Assembly: GCA_036265935.1 (NCBI GenBank)
Contig: DATAOB010000126.1
Span: forward strand, 18,126 to 82,125
DNA length: 64,000 nt
Reading direction: 5' to 3'
Source: JAFASC01 sp036265935
Lineage (GTDB): Bacteria > Pseudomonadota > Alphaproteobacteria > Rhizobiales > Beijerinckiaceae
Shown here one piece after another: positions 36,124-44,440 of this stretch. How positions within the stretch are numbered: the first letter of the stretch is position 1; each line of letters starts with the position of its first letter. Below the pieces are notes generated by a model. The model saw only the letters and a program-made list of their open reading frames with translations. It was not told the origin of the DNA and made no database searches. The translations under genes and the position numbers were made by a program.

Positions 36124-38229
36124 ATGGCAGAAAACGGCAGCAACGGCGACAGACGAGTTTCGGGACCGCGGCTGATTGCGCTTGTCGGTCCCTTCCAGAG
36201 CGGCAAGACCACGCTTCTCGAAAGCATTCTTGCGCGCACCGGCGCCCTCTCCCGTCAGGGGAATGTGCGCGACGGTTCCAGCGTCGGCGATTCCAGCGCA
36301 GAGGCGCGCGCCCACGCAATGAGCATCGAAGCCAACATCGCCACGACGGATTATCTCGGCGACCGTTTCACCTTCGTCGATTGTCCCGGCTCCATCGAAT
36401 TCGCTTACGATCTGCCCAATGTGCTGCCGCTTTGCGACGCGGCGATTGTCGTGTGCGAGGCGGATCAGCGCAAAATTCCGGCGCTGCAGCTCGTCCTTCG
36501 CGAGCTCGAAGAACTCGGCATTCCGCGCTTGATCTTTTTAAACAAGATTGACGCTGCAACGAGCCGCGTGCGCGAGACGCTCGAAATGTTGCAGCCGGCC
36601 TCGCGCTCGCCGTTGATCGTGCGGCAAATTCCGCTCTGGCAGAACGGCATTGCGACCGGCTTCATCGATCTCGCGCTGGAGCGCGCCTTTGTCTATCGCG
36701 AGCACGCGCCTTCGACCGTGGTCGACGTGCCCGCCGGCGAAATGCCGCGCGAGAAGGAAGCGCGTTATTCTATGCTGGAGCGCCTCGCCGATTATGACGA
36801 TGCGCTCATGGAAGAATTGATCTCCGACATCGAGCCGCCGCGCGACCAGGTCTTCGACGATCTGACGCGCGAATTGCGAGCTGGCCGTGTGGTGCCGCTG
36901 CTCATCGGCAGTGCCGAGCGCGGCAATGGAGTGACACGGCTATTGAAAGCTTTGCGCCACGAAGCGCCGGGATTGGTGCAAACACGCGGCCGGCTTGGCG
37001 TTCCAAGCGACGGTCCGCCGCTCGCGCATGTCATGCGCACGATCCACACCGCGCATGGCGGCAAGCTCTCGGTCGCGCGTGTGTTGCGCGGCGCGTTCGT
37101 TGACGGTGCGACGGTCGTCACCGCGGCCGGCGATGAAGATCGCATCGGCGGCATTTCGCGGATGATGGGAGCCGCGACGGCGAAGCAGCCGCGCGCCGAG
37201 GAGGGCGATACGGTTGCCTTCGGCCGGTTGGACCACGTCGCGACCGGCGACTCGTTCACCGATGCCAAGATGACTGATGCCAAGTTGCGCTCGAGCAACG
37301 GTGCGGCGATTCCGAAACCGACACCGCCCCAGGCCGTGCATGCGCTCGCACTGAAGGTGAAGGATCGTAAGGATGAGGTGCGATTGGCCGCGGCAATGCA
37401 GAAACTCGCCGAGGAAGATCCGTCGCTGACCTTTGTGCAGGACCAGGCCTCGGGCGAGATGAAGCTTTTCGGTCAGGGCGAAATGCATGTGCGTGTCGCC
37501 TTGGAGAAGTTGGCGGCACGCTTTGGCGTGACGGTCGAAGCAAAGAAGCCGTCGGTTTCGTATCGCGAGACCATTCGCGAGCCGACGACGATCCGCGGCC
37601 GCCATAAGAAGCAGTCGGGCGGTCATGGTCAGTTCGGCGATGTGGTCATCGATATCAAGCCGCGCGCGCGCTCGGAAGGGTTTGCATTCAACGAAACGGT
37701 GCATGGCGGCACCGTGCCGCGGCAATATTTCTCGTCGGTCGAAGCGGGATGCCGCGATGCGCTGACGCGCGGACCCCTCGGTTTTCAGGTCGTCGACGTC
37801 GCCGTCACGCTGACCGACGGCAGTTATCACACCGTCGATTCATCCGATATGGCCTTCCGTCAGGCGGCGAAGATCGCGATGAACGAGGGCCTGCCGAAAT
37901 GCAAGCCGGTGCTGCTCGAGCCGATCCTTGGAGTTTCGGTCTCGACGCCGAGCGACAGCCTGTCGCGGGTGACGGGGATCATATCTGGCCGGCGGGGGCA
38001 GATACTCGGCTACGACAGCCGGCCGGGCTGGGAAGGCTGGGATACGATCGAGGCGCTGATCCCCGAAGCCGAGATGGGCGACCTCATCGTCGAATTGCGT
38101 TCGGCGACGGCGGGTGTCGGCACATATACGTGCCGCTTCGATCATCTCGCCGAGATAGTCGGGAAACCGGCGGAGCAAATCGTTGCGCAGGCAGCGCAAG
38201 CCCGGGCTGCCGCGTCAGCCGGGCACTAA
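36124..38229 (+). CDS. Elongation factor G-like GTPase (EF-G2-like)
   Basis: Protein of 701 residues with all EF-G domains. G1 is GPFQSGKT (22-29) and G4 NKID (140-143). G3 reads DCPGS (86-90), not DTPGH, so the His that activates water in canonical EF-G is Ser. The switch I RGITI motif is also absent (AMSIEANIA instead). Domain II-V landmarks are intact (KQSGGHGQFGDV, FVDGA, RGQILGYDSR). It is probably a paralogue and not the main translocase; FusA2-type proteins show similar changes. No ribosomal genes are nearby, which supports a side role. Start at ATG 36124 after GGGAGGTG. Confidence 0.88.
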   Translation: MAENGSNGDRRVSGPRLIALVGPFQSGKTTLLESILARTGALSRQGNVRDGSSVGDSSAEARAHAMSIEANIATTDYLGDRFTFVDCPGSIEFAYDLPNVLPLCDAAIVVCEADQRKIPALQLVLRELEELGIPRLIFLNKIDAATSRVRETLEMLQPASRSPLIVRQIPLWQNGIATGFIDLALERAFVYREHAPSTVVDVPAGEMPREKEARYSMLERLADYDDALMEELISDIEPPRDQVFDDLTRELRAGRVVPLLIGSAERGNGVTRLLKALRHEAPGLVQTRGRLGVPSDGPPLAHVMRTIHTAHGGKLSVARVLRGAFVDGATVVTAAGDEDRIGGISRMMGAATAKQPRAEEGDTVAFGRLDHVATGDSFTDAKMTDAKLRSSNGAAIPKPTPPQAVHALALKVKDRKDEVRLAAAMQKLAEEDPSLTFVQDQASGEMKLFGQGEMHVRVALEKLAARFGVTVEAKKPSVSYRETIREPTTIRGRHKKQSGGHGQFGDVVIDIKPRARSEGFAFNETVHGGTVPRQYFSSVEAGCRDALTRGPLGFQVVDVAVTLTDGSYHTVDSSDMAFRQAAKIAMNEGLPKCKPVLLEPILGVSVSTPSDSLSRVTGIISGRRGQILGYDSRPGWEGWDTIEALIPEAEMGDLIVELRSATAGVGTYTCRFDHLAEIVGKPAEQIVAQAAQARAAASAGH

Positions 38230-38293
38230 TTCGGAGACGGAAGACAGCCGGAGGGCAAAGGATAGCCTGTCGTCTGTCTTCTGTTGTCTGTGG

Positions 38294-39178
38294 TCAGTGA
38301 ACCACCTCGGCCCAGACTTTTTTCTTGGTGTAGTAGAGCAGGCCGGCAAACAGGATCAGGAAGACTATCACGCGCAAGCCGGTCCGCTTGCGTTCCTCGA
38401 GTTTCGGCTCCGCTGCCCACATCAAGAAGGCTGAAATATCCTTCGAATATTGCGGCACGGTGGTCGGCGTGCCGTCGGTATAATCGACCTGGCCGTCGTT
38501 CAGCGGCTTCGGCATCGCTAGCCGATGACCGGGGACGTACTCGTTGTAATGCTGTCCCGGCTGCAATTGCACGTCCGGCGGCGGATCTTTGTAGCCGTTG
38601 AGCACGCCGGTGATGAAGTCGGGCCCCTGTTCCTGATATTGGATGAAGCCATCGATGATGAACCACGGAAAGCCGCGGCTGAAGCTGCGCGCCTTGGCAA
38701 GCACCGACATGTCGGGCGGCAGCGCGCCGCCATTCGCCGCTCGCGCGGCATTGTCGTTCGGAAAATTCCATGGAATGTGATCTGACGGACGGCCCGGGCG
38801 TTCGAACATTTCGCCAGATTCGTTCGGTCCGTCCTGCACTTTGTATTCCGCCGCGAGCGCCTTCACCTGCGCCTCGGAAAAACCCGGGCCGCCCGCATCG
38901 GCGAGATTGCGGAATGCGACGAGCGCCATCGAATGGCAGTTCGAGCAGACTTCGCGATAGATTTTGAAGCCGCGTTGCAGCTGCGCCTGATCGTATTTGC
39001 CGAACGGTCCGGCAAAGGACCATGACTGGCGCGGCGGGATCGGCTCGTTGTGACCGTCGGCATTGACCTCGCTCGCCGGCGCGTGCGGCGGCTGCTGTGC
39101 CAAGACGAACGTGCCGACAAGCGCGCTGCCGAAGAGCGCCGCTGCTGCCAGGCCGACAGGTTTAACCCAAGACATCAT
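38294..39178 (-). CDS. petC: Cytochrome c1 of the bc1 complex
   Basis: Carries electrons from the Rieske protein to soluble or membrane cytochrome c. A signal or anchor helix (VGLAAAALFGSALVGTFVLAQQ) is followed by the c-heme motif CSNCH at 78-82. A C-terminal membrane helix (RVIVFLILFAGLLYY) anchors it. 294 residues from the ATG at 39178; a second ATG follows immediately, and AAGG lies just upstream. It is separated from the cytochrome b stop by 35 bases and is in another frame. In Bradyrhizobium the two are one fused gene (fbcH), so here they are separate. Last gene of petABC. Confidence 0.94.
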   Translation of the reverse strand: MMSWVKPVGLAAAALFGSALVGTFVLAQQPPHAPASEVNADGHNEPIPPRQSWSFAGPFGKYDQAQLQRGFKIYREVCSNCHSMALVAFRNLADAGGPGFSEAQVKALAAEYKVQDGPNESGEMFERPGRPSDHIPWNFPNDNAARAANGGALPPDMSVLAKARSFSRGFPWFIIDGFIQYQEQGPDFITGVLNGYKDPPPDVQLQPGQHYNEYVPGHRLAMPKPLNDGQVDYTDGTPTTVPQYSKDISAFLMWAAEPKLEERKRTGLRVIVFLILFAGLLYYTKKKVWAEVVH

Positions 39179-39213
39179 GTTCCTTTTCGCGAGATTTCCC
39201 CGGCGGCTTGCAT

Positions 39214-40473
39214 TCACTCCGCCGCGGCGCGCCGCGCCATAGGCACTTCGGAGCCAAGCACCGAATCGGCAATGGAGGCGGGCAGCGGGCGTGGTCTCTC
39301 GAAGAGCCCGAGAAGCGGGATGAGGACGAGGAGATGCAGAAAGTAGTAGATTGTCAGAATGCGCGCGGCGATAACGAAGCCGCCCTCCGGCGGCTGCGAG
39401 CCGAGATAGCCAAGACCGATCCCGCAGGCGACGAACACCCAGAAGAACACCTTGTAGACGGGCCGGTAACGCGCCGAGCGAACGCGCGACGTATCGAGCC
39501 ACGGCAGGAAGGCAAAGATCGCGATGGAGGAGAACATCGCGATCACGCCGCCGAGCTTTGAAGGAATTGCGCGGAGGATCGCGTAATACGGCAGGAAGTA
39601 CCATTCAGGCACGATATGCGCCGGCGTCACCAAGGGATTGGCGCGGATGTAATTATCGGCGTCGCCCAGAATGTTCGGCACGTAGAAGACGAACCAAGCG
39701 AAGAGGATGAAGAAGCACACCATCCCGAACGCGTCTTTGATCGTTGCGTAAGGCGTGAACGGCACCGTGTCCTTCGGCACGCTCTTCACCTCCACCCCTG
39801 TCGGGTTGTTCTGACCGGTAACGTGCAACGCCCAGACATGCAGCACCACCACGCCGACGATCATGAACGGCAGGAGGTAATGCAGCGAGTAAAAGCGGTT
39901 CAGCGTCGGATTATCGACGGAATAGCCGCCCCACAGCCAAAGCGTGATCGAGTCGCCGATGAACGGGATTGCCGAGAACAGGCTGGTGATAACCTTGGCA
40001 CCCCAGAACGACATCTGTCCCCAAGGCAGCACGTAACCCATGAACGCCGTTGCCATCATCAACAGGAAGATGATGACGCCCAAAATCCACAAAACCTCGC
40101 GCGGCGCCTTGTAGGAGCCATAATAGAGGCTGCGGAAAATATGCACATACACGGCGACGAAGAACATCGAGGCGCCGTTCGAATGCGCGTAGCGCAGGAG
40201 CCAGCCGAAATTCACGTCGCGCATAATTTTTTCGACTGAGTCGAATGCCATCGTGACTTCGGGCGTGTAGTGCATCGCGAGCACGACACCGGTGACGATC
40301 TGCGCGGTCAGCATAAAAGTCGCGATACCGCCGAACGTCCACCAATAGTTCAGATTCTTTGGTGTCGGATATGCGATGAACGAGGCATGCACAAAGCCCA
40401 TAAGCGGCAGACGGCTCTCGAACCAGCGGGCGAGTGCGCTTTTGGGAACGTAGGTCGAATGTCCGGTCATCAA
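39214..40473 (-). CDS. petB: Cytochrome b of the bc1 complex
   Basis: Central membrane subunit that oxidises ubiquinol at the Qo site and reduces quinone at Qi. Landmarks of the b-type fold: WTFGGIATFMLTAQIVTGVVLAMHY, YAHSNGASMFFVAVYVHIFRS with heme His, LGYV-like MGYVLPWGQMSFWGAKVITSL, the Qo PEWYFLPYYAILRAIP segment, and a C-terminal helix region. 419 residues. It lies 26 bases after the Rieske gene stop. Confidence 0.96.
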   Translation of the reverse strand: MMTGHSTYVPKSALARWFESRLPLMGFVHASFIAYPTPKNLNYWWTFGGIATFMLTAQIVTGVVLAMHYTPEVTMAFDSVEKIMRDVNFGWLLRYAHSNGASMFFVAVYVHIFRSLYYGSYKAPREVLWILGVIIFLLMMATAFMGYVLPWGQMSFWGAKVITSLFSAIPFIGDSITLWLWGGYSVDNPTLNRFYSLHYLLPFMIVGVVVLHVWALHVTGQNNPTGVEVKSVPKDTVPFTPYATIKDAFGMVCFFILFAWFVFYVPNILGDADNYIRANPLVTPAHIVPEWYFLPYYAILRAIPSKLGGVIAMFSSIAIFAFLPWLDTSRVRSARYRPVYKVFFWVFVACGIGLGYLGSQPPEGGFVIAARILTIYYFLHLLVLIPLLGLFERPRPLPASIADSVLGSEVPMARRAAAE

Positions 40474-40499
40474 CTCGTCTCTTTAAATCGCACTCGGAA

Positions 40500-41048
40500 T
40501 CATCCGATCAGGATTTTGGTATCGCTGGTGAATTTGTAAGTCGGTATATCGAGATTGCGCGGCGCGGGCCCTTGCCGGATGCGTCCGGATGTGTCGTAGA
40601 CCGAGCCATGGCAGGGGCAGAACCAGCCGTCATACTGGCCTTGATGGCCGAGCGGCACGCAGCCGAGATGCGTGCAAACGCCGATCACGACCAGCCATTC
40701 CGGTTTCTTCACGCGCGACTGGTCCGTAGCCGGATCGGGAAGCTGCGAGAGCGGCGTGTCCTCGGCCTCCTTGATCTCCTTCTCGGTGCGATGGCGGACA
40801 AAAACCGGATTGCCGCGCCATTTCACGGTAAGAATCTGACCCACGGCGACGCCGGAGAGGTCGACTTCGGTCGAGGCAAGCGCCAGCGTCGAGGCGTCCG
40901 GGCTCATCTGGCTGATCAGCGGCCAGACCGCCGCGCCCGTGGCAACCACTGCGGCTGCACCAGTGGCGATGTAGAGAAAATCCCTGCGTGTCGGCTCGGG
41001 CGCCGGAGAAGTGGTCGATACTGAATTCACTGTCACTGAATCCGCCAC
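40500..41048 (-). CDS. petA: Rieske iron-sulfur protein of the bc1 complex
   Basis: A 182-residue protein with a twin-arginine-type N-terminal anchor (TRRDFLYIATGAAAVVATGAAV). The [2Fe-2S] ligands are Cys125/His127 in CTHLGC and Cys144/His147 in CPCHGS; Cys130 and Cys146 form the usual disulfide. The first gene of petABC. The promoter must be in the 253-base gap upstream, divergent from trmL; I could not identify sites there with confidence. Confidence 0.95.
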   Translation of the reverse strand: MADSVTVNSVSTTSPAPEPTRRDFLYIATGAAAVVATGAAVWPLISQMSPDASTLALASTEVDLSGVAVGQILTVKWRGNPVFVRHRTEKEIKEAEDTPLSQLPDPATDQSRVKKPEWLVVIGVCTHLGCVPLGHQGQYDGWFCPCHGSVYDTSGRIRQGPAPRNLDIPTYKFTSDTKILIG

Positions 41049-41301
41049 TGCCGACCTCTGTTCGCTCGGTTTTCAACGCGCGAGGGCGTCCAAAAGCTGC
41101 TTCTAGGCAGGAGAAACAGCACGAGGCAATGCGACCGGACGCCACTCGCCGCCCGGGCTCCTGCCATCAAGCTACCTAGGGCGGGGCGTTTTCTGGCAAG
41201 ATTCAAATCTGTTGTCTATAGCGGGTGAGGGCTGATCTCTTGCGGTCGATCTTAGGGGCCGCGCCTTCCAAAAGCCCGGCTGTCCCGCTACCAGCGCTCA
41301 C

Positions 41302-41787
41302 GTGACCGCTCTCTTCACGCTTGCCCTGTTCCAGCCGGACATTGCCCAGAATACCGGGACGATGCTGCGAATGTGCGCCTGTCTCGGACTTGATGCAGCG
41401 CTCATCGAACCCGCGGCGTTCTCGATCACCGATCCGCGGTTCCGCCGCGCGGCTATGGATTATCTCGAGCATGTTCGTCTGACGCGGCATGCCTCCTGGC
41501 GGGCGTTTCTCGCGTGGTGTGCGGAAAATCCGGCGCGGCTCGTCCTTCTGACCACACGCGCCACGCTCGCCTACACCGAGTTCCAATATGCGCAGGGCGA
41601 CATCCTGCTTGTCGGGCGGGAATCGGCTGGGGTGCCGCAGGAGGTGCACGATGCCGCCGATGCGCGCGTTGTTGTGCCGATGCAACCCGGCTTGCGCTCG
41701 CTCAATGTCGCAATCGCCGCCGCGATGGTAGTTGGCGAGGCCCTGCGGCAGATCCGCTCGGCCCAAGGAGACGCGCCCGGTGAGTAG
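41302..41787 (+). CDS. trmL: tRNA (cytidine(34)-2'-O)-methyltransferase
   Basis: SPOUT-class tRNA methyltransferase that modifies the wobble base of leucine tRNAs. Its motifs are PDIAQNTGTMLRMCACLG near the N-terminus, LVGRESAGVPQEV, and the knot segment LRSLNVAIAAAMVVGEALRQ. 161 residues, typical. The start is GTG. Its 3' end overlaps the hemF start by 8 bases, so the two are coupled. Confidence 0.93.
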   Translation: MTALFTLALFQPDIAQNTGTMLRMCACLGLDAALIEPAAFSITDPRFRRAAMDYLEHVRLTRHASWRAFLAWCAENPARLVLLTTRATLAYTEFQYAQGDILLVGRESAGVPQEVHDAADARVVVPMQPGLRSLNVAIAAAMVVGEALRQIRSAQGDAPGE

Positions 41788-42688
41788 CGCTCTTGAGAAC
41801 CGCCAGAATGATGCACGCGCCTGGTTCGAGGCACTGCAACAGCGCATCATCGCGTCGCTCGAGGCGATCGAGCGGGAGGCGCCCGGCCCGTTCCACGACG
41901 CGAATGCTCGACCCGGGCGTTTCGTCCGAAAGAGCTGGGATCGTACCGACCAAAGCGGCGCGCCAGGCGGCGGCGGCATCATGGCGACGCTCGCCGGCCG
42001 CGTCTTCGAAAAGGGCGGCGTGCATGTCTCGACCGTGTTCGGGACGTTTGCGCCGGAATTTGCCGCGCAGATTCCTGGCGCCGACAGCGATCCGCGCTTT
42101 TGGGCCTCAGGCATATCGCTGATCGTCCATCCCTGGAGCCCGCATGTCCCGACCGTGCATATGAACACGCGCTTCGTCTGCACCTCGAAAGCGTGGTTTG
42201 GCGGCGGCGCCGATTTGACGCCGATGCTGAACGCGCGCCGCACGCAAGACGATCCGGACGCAATCGCGTTTCACGCGGCGATGCGCGGCGCCTGCGAGCG
42301 CCATGCCGGGGTTGCCGACTACCGGCGCTACAAAGAATGGTGTGACGAATATTTCTTTTTGAAGCACCGCAACGAGCCGCGCGGCATCGGCGGCATCTTT
42401 TTCGATTATCTGAACAGCGCCGGCGATGCGGAGAACAGCGCCTGGGATGCCGATTTTGCCTTCACGCGCGACGTCGGCGACAGCTTTCTCAACGTCTATC
42501 CGCGCATCGTGCGCGCCAATTGGTCCAAGCCTTGGAGCGAATCCGAACGCGGGGAGCAGCAAGTCCGGCGCGGCCGCTATGTCGAATTCAATCTGCTCTA
42601 CGATCGGGGCACGATTTTCGGCTTGAAGACGGGCGGCAATGTCGAATCGATCCTTTCGTCGATGCCGCCGACCGTGCGCTGGCCATGA
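41780..42688 (+). CDS. hemF: Oxygen-dependent coproporphyrinogen III oxidase
   Basis: Oxidatively decarboxylates coproporphyrinogen III to protoporphyrinogen IX in heme synthesis, using O2. The family blocks are visible: GGGGIMATLAGRVFEKGGVHVST, HMNTRFVC, WFGGGADLTP, WCDEYFFLKHRNEPRGIGGIFFD, and RGRYVEFNLLYDRGT. 302 residues from the GTG at 41780, with AAGGAG nine bases upstream inside the trmL gene; an ATG at 41732 would add unconserved residues. A hairpin terminator follows immediately. Confidence 0.95.
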   Translation: MSSALENRQNDARAWFEALQQRIIASLEAIEREAPGPFHDANARPGRFVRKSWDRTDQSGAPGGGGIMATLAGRVFEKGGVHVSTVFGTFAPEFAAQIPGADSDPRFWASGISLIVHPWSPHVPTVHMNTRFVCTSKAWFGGGADLTPMLNARRTQDDPDAIAFHAAMRGACERHAGVADYRRYKEWCDEYFFLKHRNEPRGIGGIFFDYLNSAGDAENSAWDADFAFTRDVGDSFLNVYPRIVRANWSKPWSESERGEQQVRRGRYVEFNLLYDRGTIFGLKTGGNVESILSSMPPTVRWP

Positions 42689-42694
42689 AAAGCA

Positions 42695-42723
42695 AAACGC
42701 TCCCATGAAGCACGGGAGCGTTT
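42695..42723. terminator. Bidirectional hairpin terminator
   Basis: AAACGCTCCC (42695-42704) pairs perfectly with GGGAGCGTTT (42714-42723) around a 9-base loop, just after hemF. On the opposite strand the stem is followed by TTTTGCTTTT, so it can also end the transcript of the micropeptide gene that converges from the right. It is the clearest intrinsic terminator in the window. Confidence 0.82.
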
Positions 42724-42736
42724 GCGTTCGCTTCGA

Positions 42737-42814
42737 TTACCGGCCGAGGAAAGCCAAGAGGATGATGATCGGGATTGGCACCCCGAGGAGCCAAAGCAAG
42801 ATTCCGCGTCCCAT
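42737..42814 (-). CDS. Micropeptide, 25 residues, single membrane helix
   Basis: ATG at 42814 to TAA at 42737 encodes MGRGILLWLLGVPIPIIILL and five more residues (AFLGR). It is almost wholly hydrophobic with a basic end, as for a one-helix inner-membrane peptide. AAGGAG stands 6 bases upstream of the ATG, an excellent ribosome site. It lies 25 bases after the stop of the 282-residue membrane protein and ends just before a bidirectional terminator. I recall similar tiny proteins in Hyphomicrobiales genomes. Role unknown. Confidence 0.75.
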   Translation of the reverse strand: MGRGILLWLLGVPIPIIILLAFLGR

Positions 42815-42839
42815 TTTCTTCTCCTTATCTCAATCCGAT

Positions 42840-43688
42840 TTACCGCCAGCGGAACATGTCGCTCGTATCGACGCCTTCGTCGCGATGGCGTCCGCCGAGT
42901 GCCGCCGCCGCCCATGCCGCCGCGGCGCCAACCGCCAGCGATGCGGCCGTGAGGAACGCCACCATGATGCCGGTGCGCCGCGTCCGGTTGGCGTTGTCAC
43001 GGACCTGCTGCACGGCGGTGCTGACGCGTTTTTGCGCGTCCGCCTGCGCCACGCCGCTATGCGCGGCGGTGACGCGGGTGAGATAGGCGGCGTCTTCCTG
43101 CGTTACGCTCACGCCCGTCGCGTAGGCGGCGAGGACTGTGGCCACCTCCTTGTGTAGCGGTTCGTCGTAATTGCCGGGCGCCGGCTGATCGCTCCGCAGC
43201 ATGACGTCGGCGGCGTAGCGGGCCGGATCGGCTTTACCGGCGATCGGATTGCGATCGGGACCGCTGGCGACCGCATGGGTGACCTCTTTGATGGTCATCG
43301 TCGCGATCCAGGTGCCCAGCAGCGCGGCAATTGCCCAGACGAGCAGACCATGCGCCGAATCGCGCACGTCGCTCTCGTGTTCGGTCGCGTCGAAAATGCG
43401 ATGGCGCAGCCGGCCGGCGAAATAGCCGCCGACGGCGAAGGCCGAGACGGCCACCCAGATTTCCCAGATGCCTATCAGCCAGGTCGCGACTTTGCCGGAG
43501 AACCCGGAACCAGGGTAGGGCGATGTCAGGGTCAGGCCGATCGCCGAGCCGAATGTCGTCAACAGCACGAAGATCGCGCAGGCGATCAGAGCGCCGGCGA
43601 TCACCGCGCACCAGTCAACGTAGCAATGGATCGGGGTTGTTTCCGCCGCGTATGCTGCGCGCGAGCGAACGCCACCTATGTCGGTCAT
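42840..43688 (-). CDS. Multi-helix membrane protein of unknown function, 282 residues
   Basis: Four hydrophobic helices: about residues 28-52 (CAVIAGALIACAIFVLLTTFGS), 68-92 (ATWLIGIWEIWVAVSAFAVGGYFAG), 112-130 and 243-265. Between helices 3 and 4 is an about 110-residue soluble region (GPDRNPIAGKADPARYAAD...TAVQQVRDNANRTRRT). The N- and C-terminal tails are polar. The family resembles proteins often labelled PhnA-like in Hyphomicrobiales, but no function is established. It lies between two micropeptide genes on the same strand (32 and 25 bases away), suggesting one transcript. Confidence 0.8.
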   Translation of the reverse strand: MTDIGGVRSRAAYAAETTPIHCYVDWCAVIAGALIACAIFVLLTTFGSAIGLTLTSPYPGSGFSGKVATWLIGIWEIWVAVSAFAVGGYFAGRLRHRIFDATEHESDVRDSAHGLLVWAIAALLGTWIATMTIKEVTHAVASGPDRNPIAGKADPARYAADVMLRSDQPAPGNYDEPLHKEVATVLAAYATGVSVTQEDAAYLTRVTAAHSGVAQADAQKRVSTAVQQVRDNANRTRRTGIMVAFLTAASLAVGAAAAWAAAALGGRHRDEGVDTSDMFRWR

Positions 43689-43720
43689 GTGTTCCTCCCT
43701 TGAGGATGTTGGGGCTTGCG

Positions 43721-43795
43721 TCAGCGCAGGCCGAGGAAGGACAGAATGGCCAAGATGACGACGACGAGTCCGACGAGGTAAATAATGCCGCCCAC
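43721..43795 (-). CDS. Micropeptide, 24 residues, single membrane helix (GTG start)
   Basis: GTG at 43795 to TGA at 43721 encodes MGGIIYLVGLVVVILAILSF and four more residues (LGLR). It is one hydrophobic helix with a basic C-terminal residue. AGAGGAG sits 7-8 bases upstream of the GTG. It is the first gene of a three-gene string with the 282-residue membrane protein and the 25-residue peptide. I recall very similar peptides (IIYLVGLIVVVLAILSFLG type) in related genomes. The role is unknown; it may be a subunit or stabiliser of a membrane complex. Confidence 0.75.
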   Translation of the reverse strand: MGGIIYLVGLVVVILAILSFLGLR

Positions 43796-43802
43796 CGTAC
43801 TT

Positions 43803-44440
43803 CTCCTCTTTATCGCGCCGGATCCGCCGGCTCGTATCTTCGCCCCCCTAACTCGGTCCAGTGGCACAGGTTCCGCTTGTGTTTGCTAGAGCGCTGATGG
43901 CGCGCGCGATTCTTCCCGCTGCGCTGGCGCGGGTTCGGACAAGAAGACACGGGACGCCGAGCGGCCGTTCCTAAATTTAAAAAACCGGTCGCCCGGCGTC
44001 CGTGTGCGGCGATTTTTGGCCTCCCGCGTCCCGCGCTTCCATGGATCTGTTTTTGCGCAGGCTCACAACTTTCGATCTGCAACCCGGGCCGATCCATCCC
44101 CAGGGGCAAACACCCCGGACGGGTCATAGTGCCCGACGGGCGGGTCACTCGGCGACATGCGGTCCGCTTCGAAGGAAGCGGGCACAAGCCGCCGTTGGCG
44201 AAAGCCACCCGGGGCGTCGGTTAGGTGGACCTCCGCCGCAGGCGCCGCTCCCCCCGCACCTCAGAACCACTTCCGGAAGTGCCCGCATGTGGGCGGGGAT
44301 GCCGGGAGCATACGGACGCGCGAGGCACCGGGGATAACTTTCGAAGATTAAATTTTGGGGCGTGACGGGAGGGTGCCCCGGGTCCCAATTGCCAGGGCGC
44401 ACTAGACTCCGCGCGCCCGAATGGGGCTTAGATCGAGGCA
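43803..44440. other. 640-base region without a gene, rich in inverted repeats
   Basis: No convincing reading frame is present. There is one long imperfect hairpin at 43947-44005. Further stems are AGTG-CCCG/CGGG-CACT (44128-44149), CCGCTTC/GAAGCGG (44164-44181), TGGC-GAAA-GCCA with a GNRA loop (44196-44207), a 14-base perfect palindrome CACTTCCGGAAGTG (44268-44281), and CCCGC/GCGGG (44282-44297). The 20-base core at 44234-44253 recurs at 63741-63760. The clustering of short stems suggests a structured RNA or a composite repeat. It is directly upstream of modA. No rnpB, tmRNA, SRP RNA or known riboswitch signature was recognised. Confidence 0.55.
43947..44005. repeat. Long imperfect inverted repeat
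   Basis: The arm beginning ACACGGGACGCCG (from 43947) pairs with the arm ending CGGCGTCCGTGT (to 44005), giving about 19 pairs with one bulge. The loop is AT-rich (TTCCTAAATTTAAAAAAC), which is striking in this GC-rich context. It could be a terminator, a protein-binding site or part of a structured RNA. Confidence 0.65.

Noticed and set aside
38230..38293. TCTGT-rich tandem-like tract after the EF-G-like gene
   Set aside because: Short, imperfect (CTGTCGTCTGTCTTCTG) and only partly self-complementary with an upstream GAAGACAG; too weak to call a terminator or a repeat array.
38294..39604. Longer version of cytochrome c1 extending into cytochrome b, as in fused fbcH
   Set aside because: The extension is in a different frame from cytochrome b and is not protein-like. 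The c1 signal/anchor helix begins at 39178 with a ribosome site.
44100..44440. Moco riboswitch or other known riboswitch upstream of modA
   Set aside because: No Moco, TPP, cobalamin, SAM or glycine consensus could be recognised by eye. A covariance-model search would be decisive.
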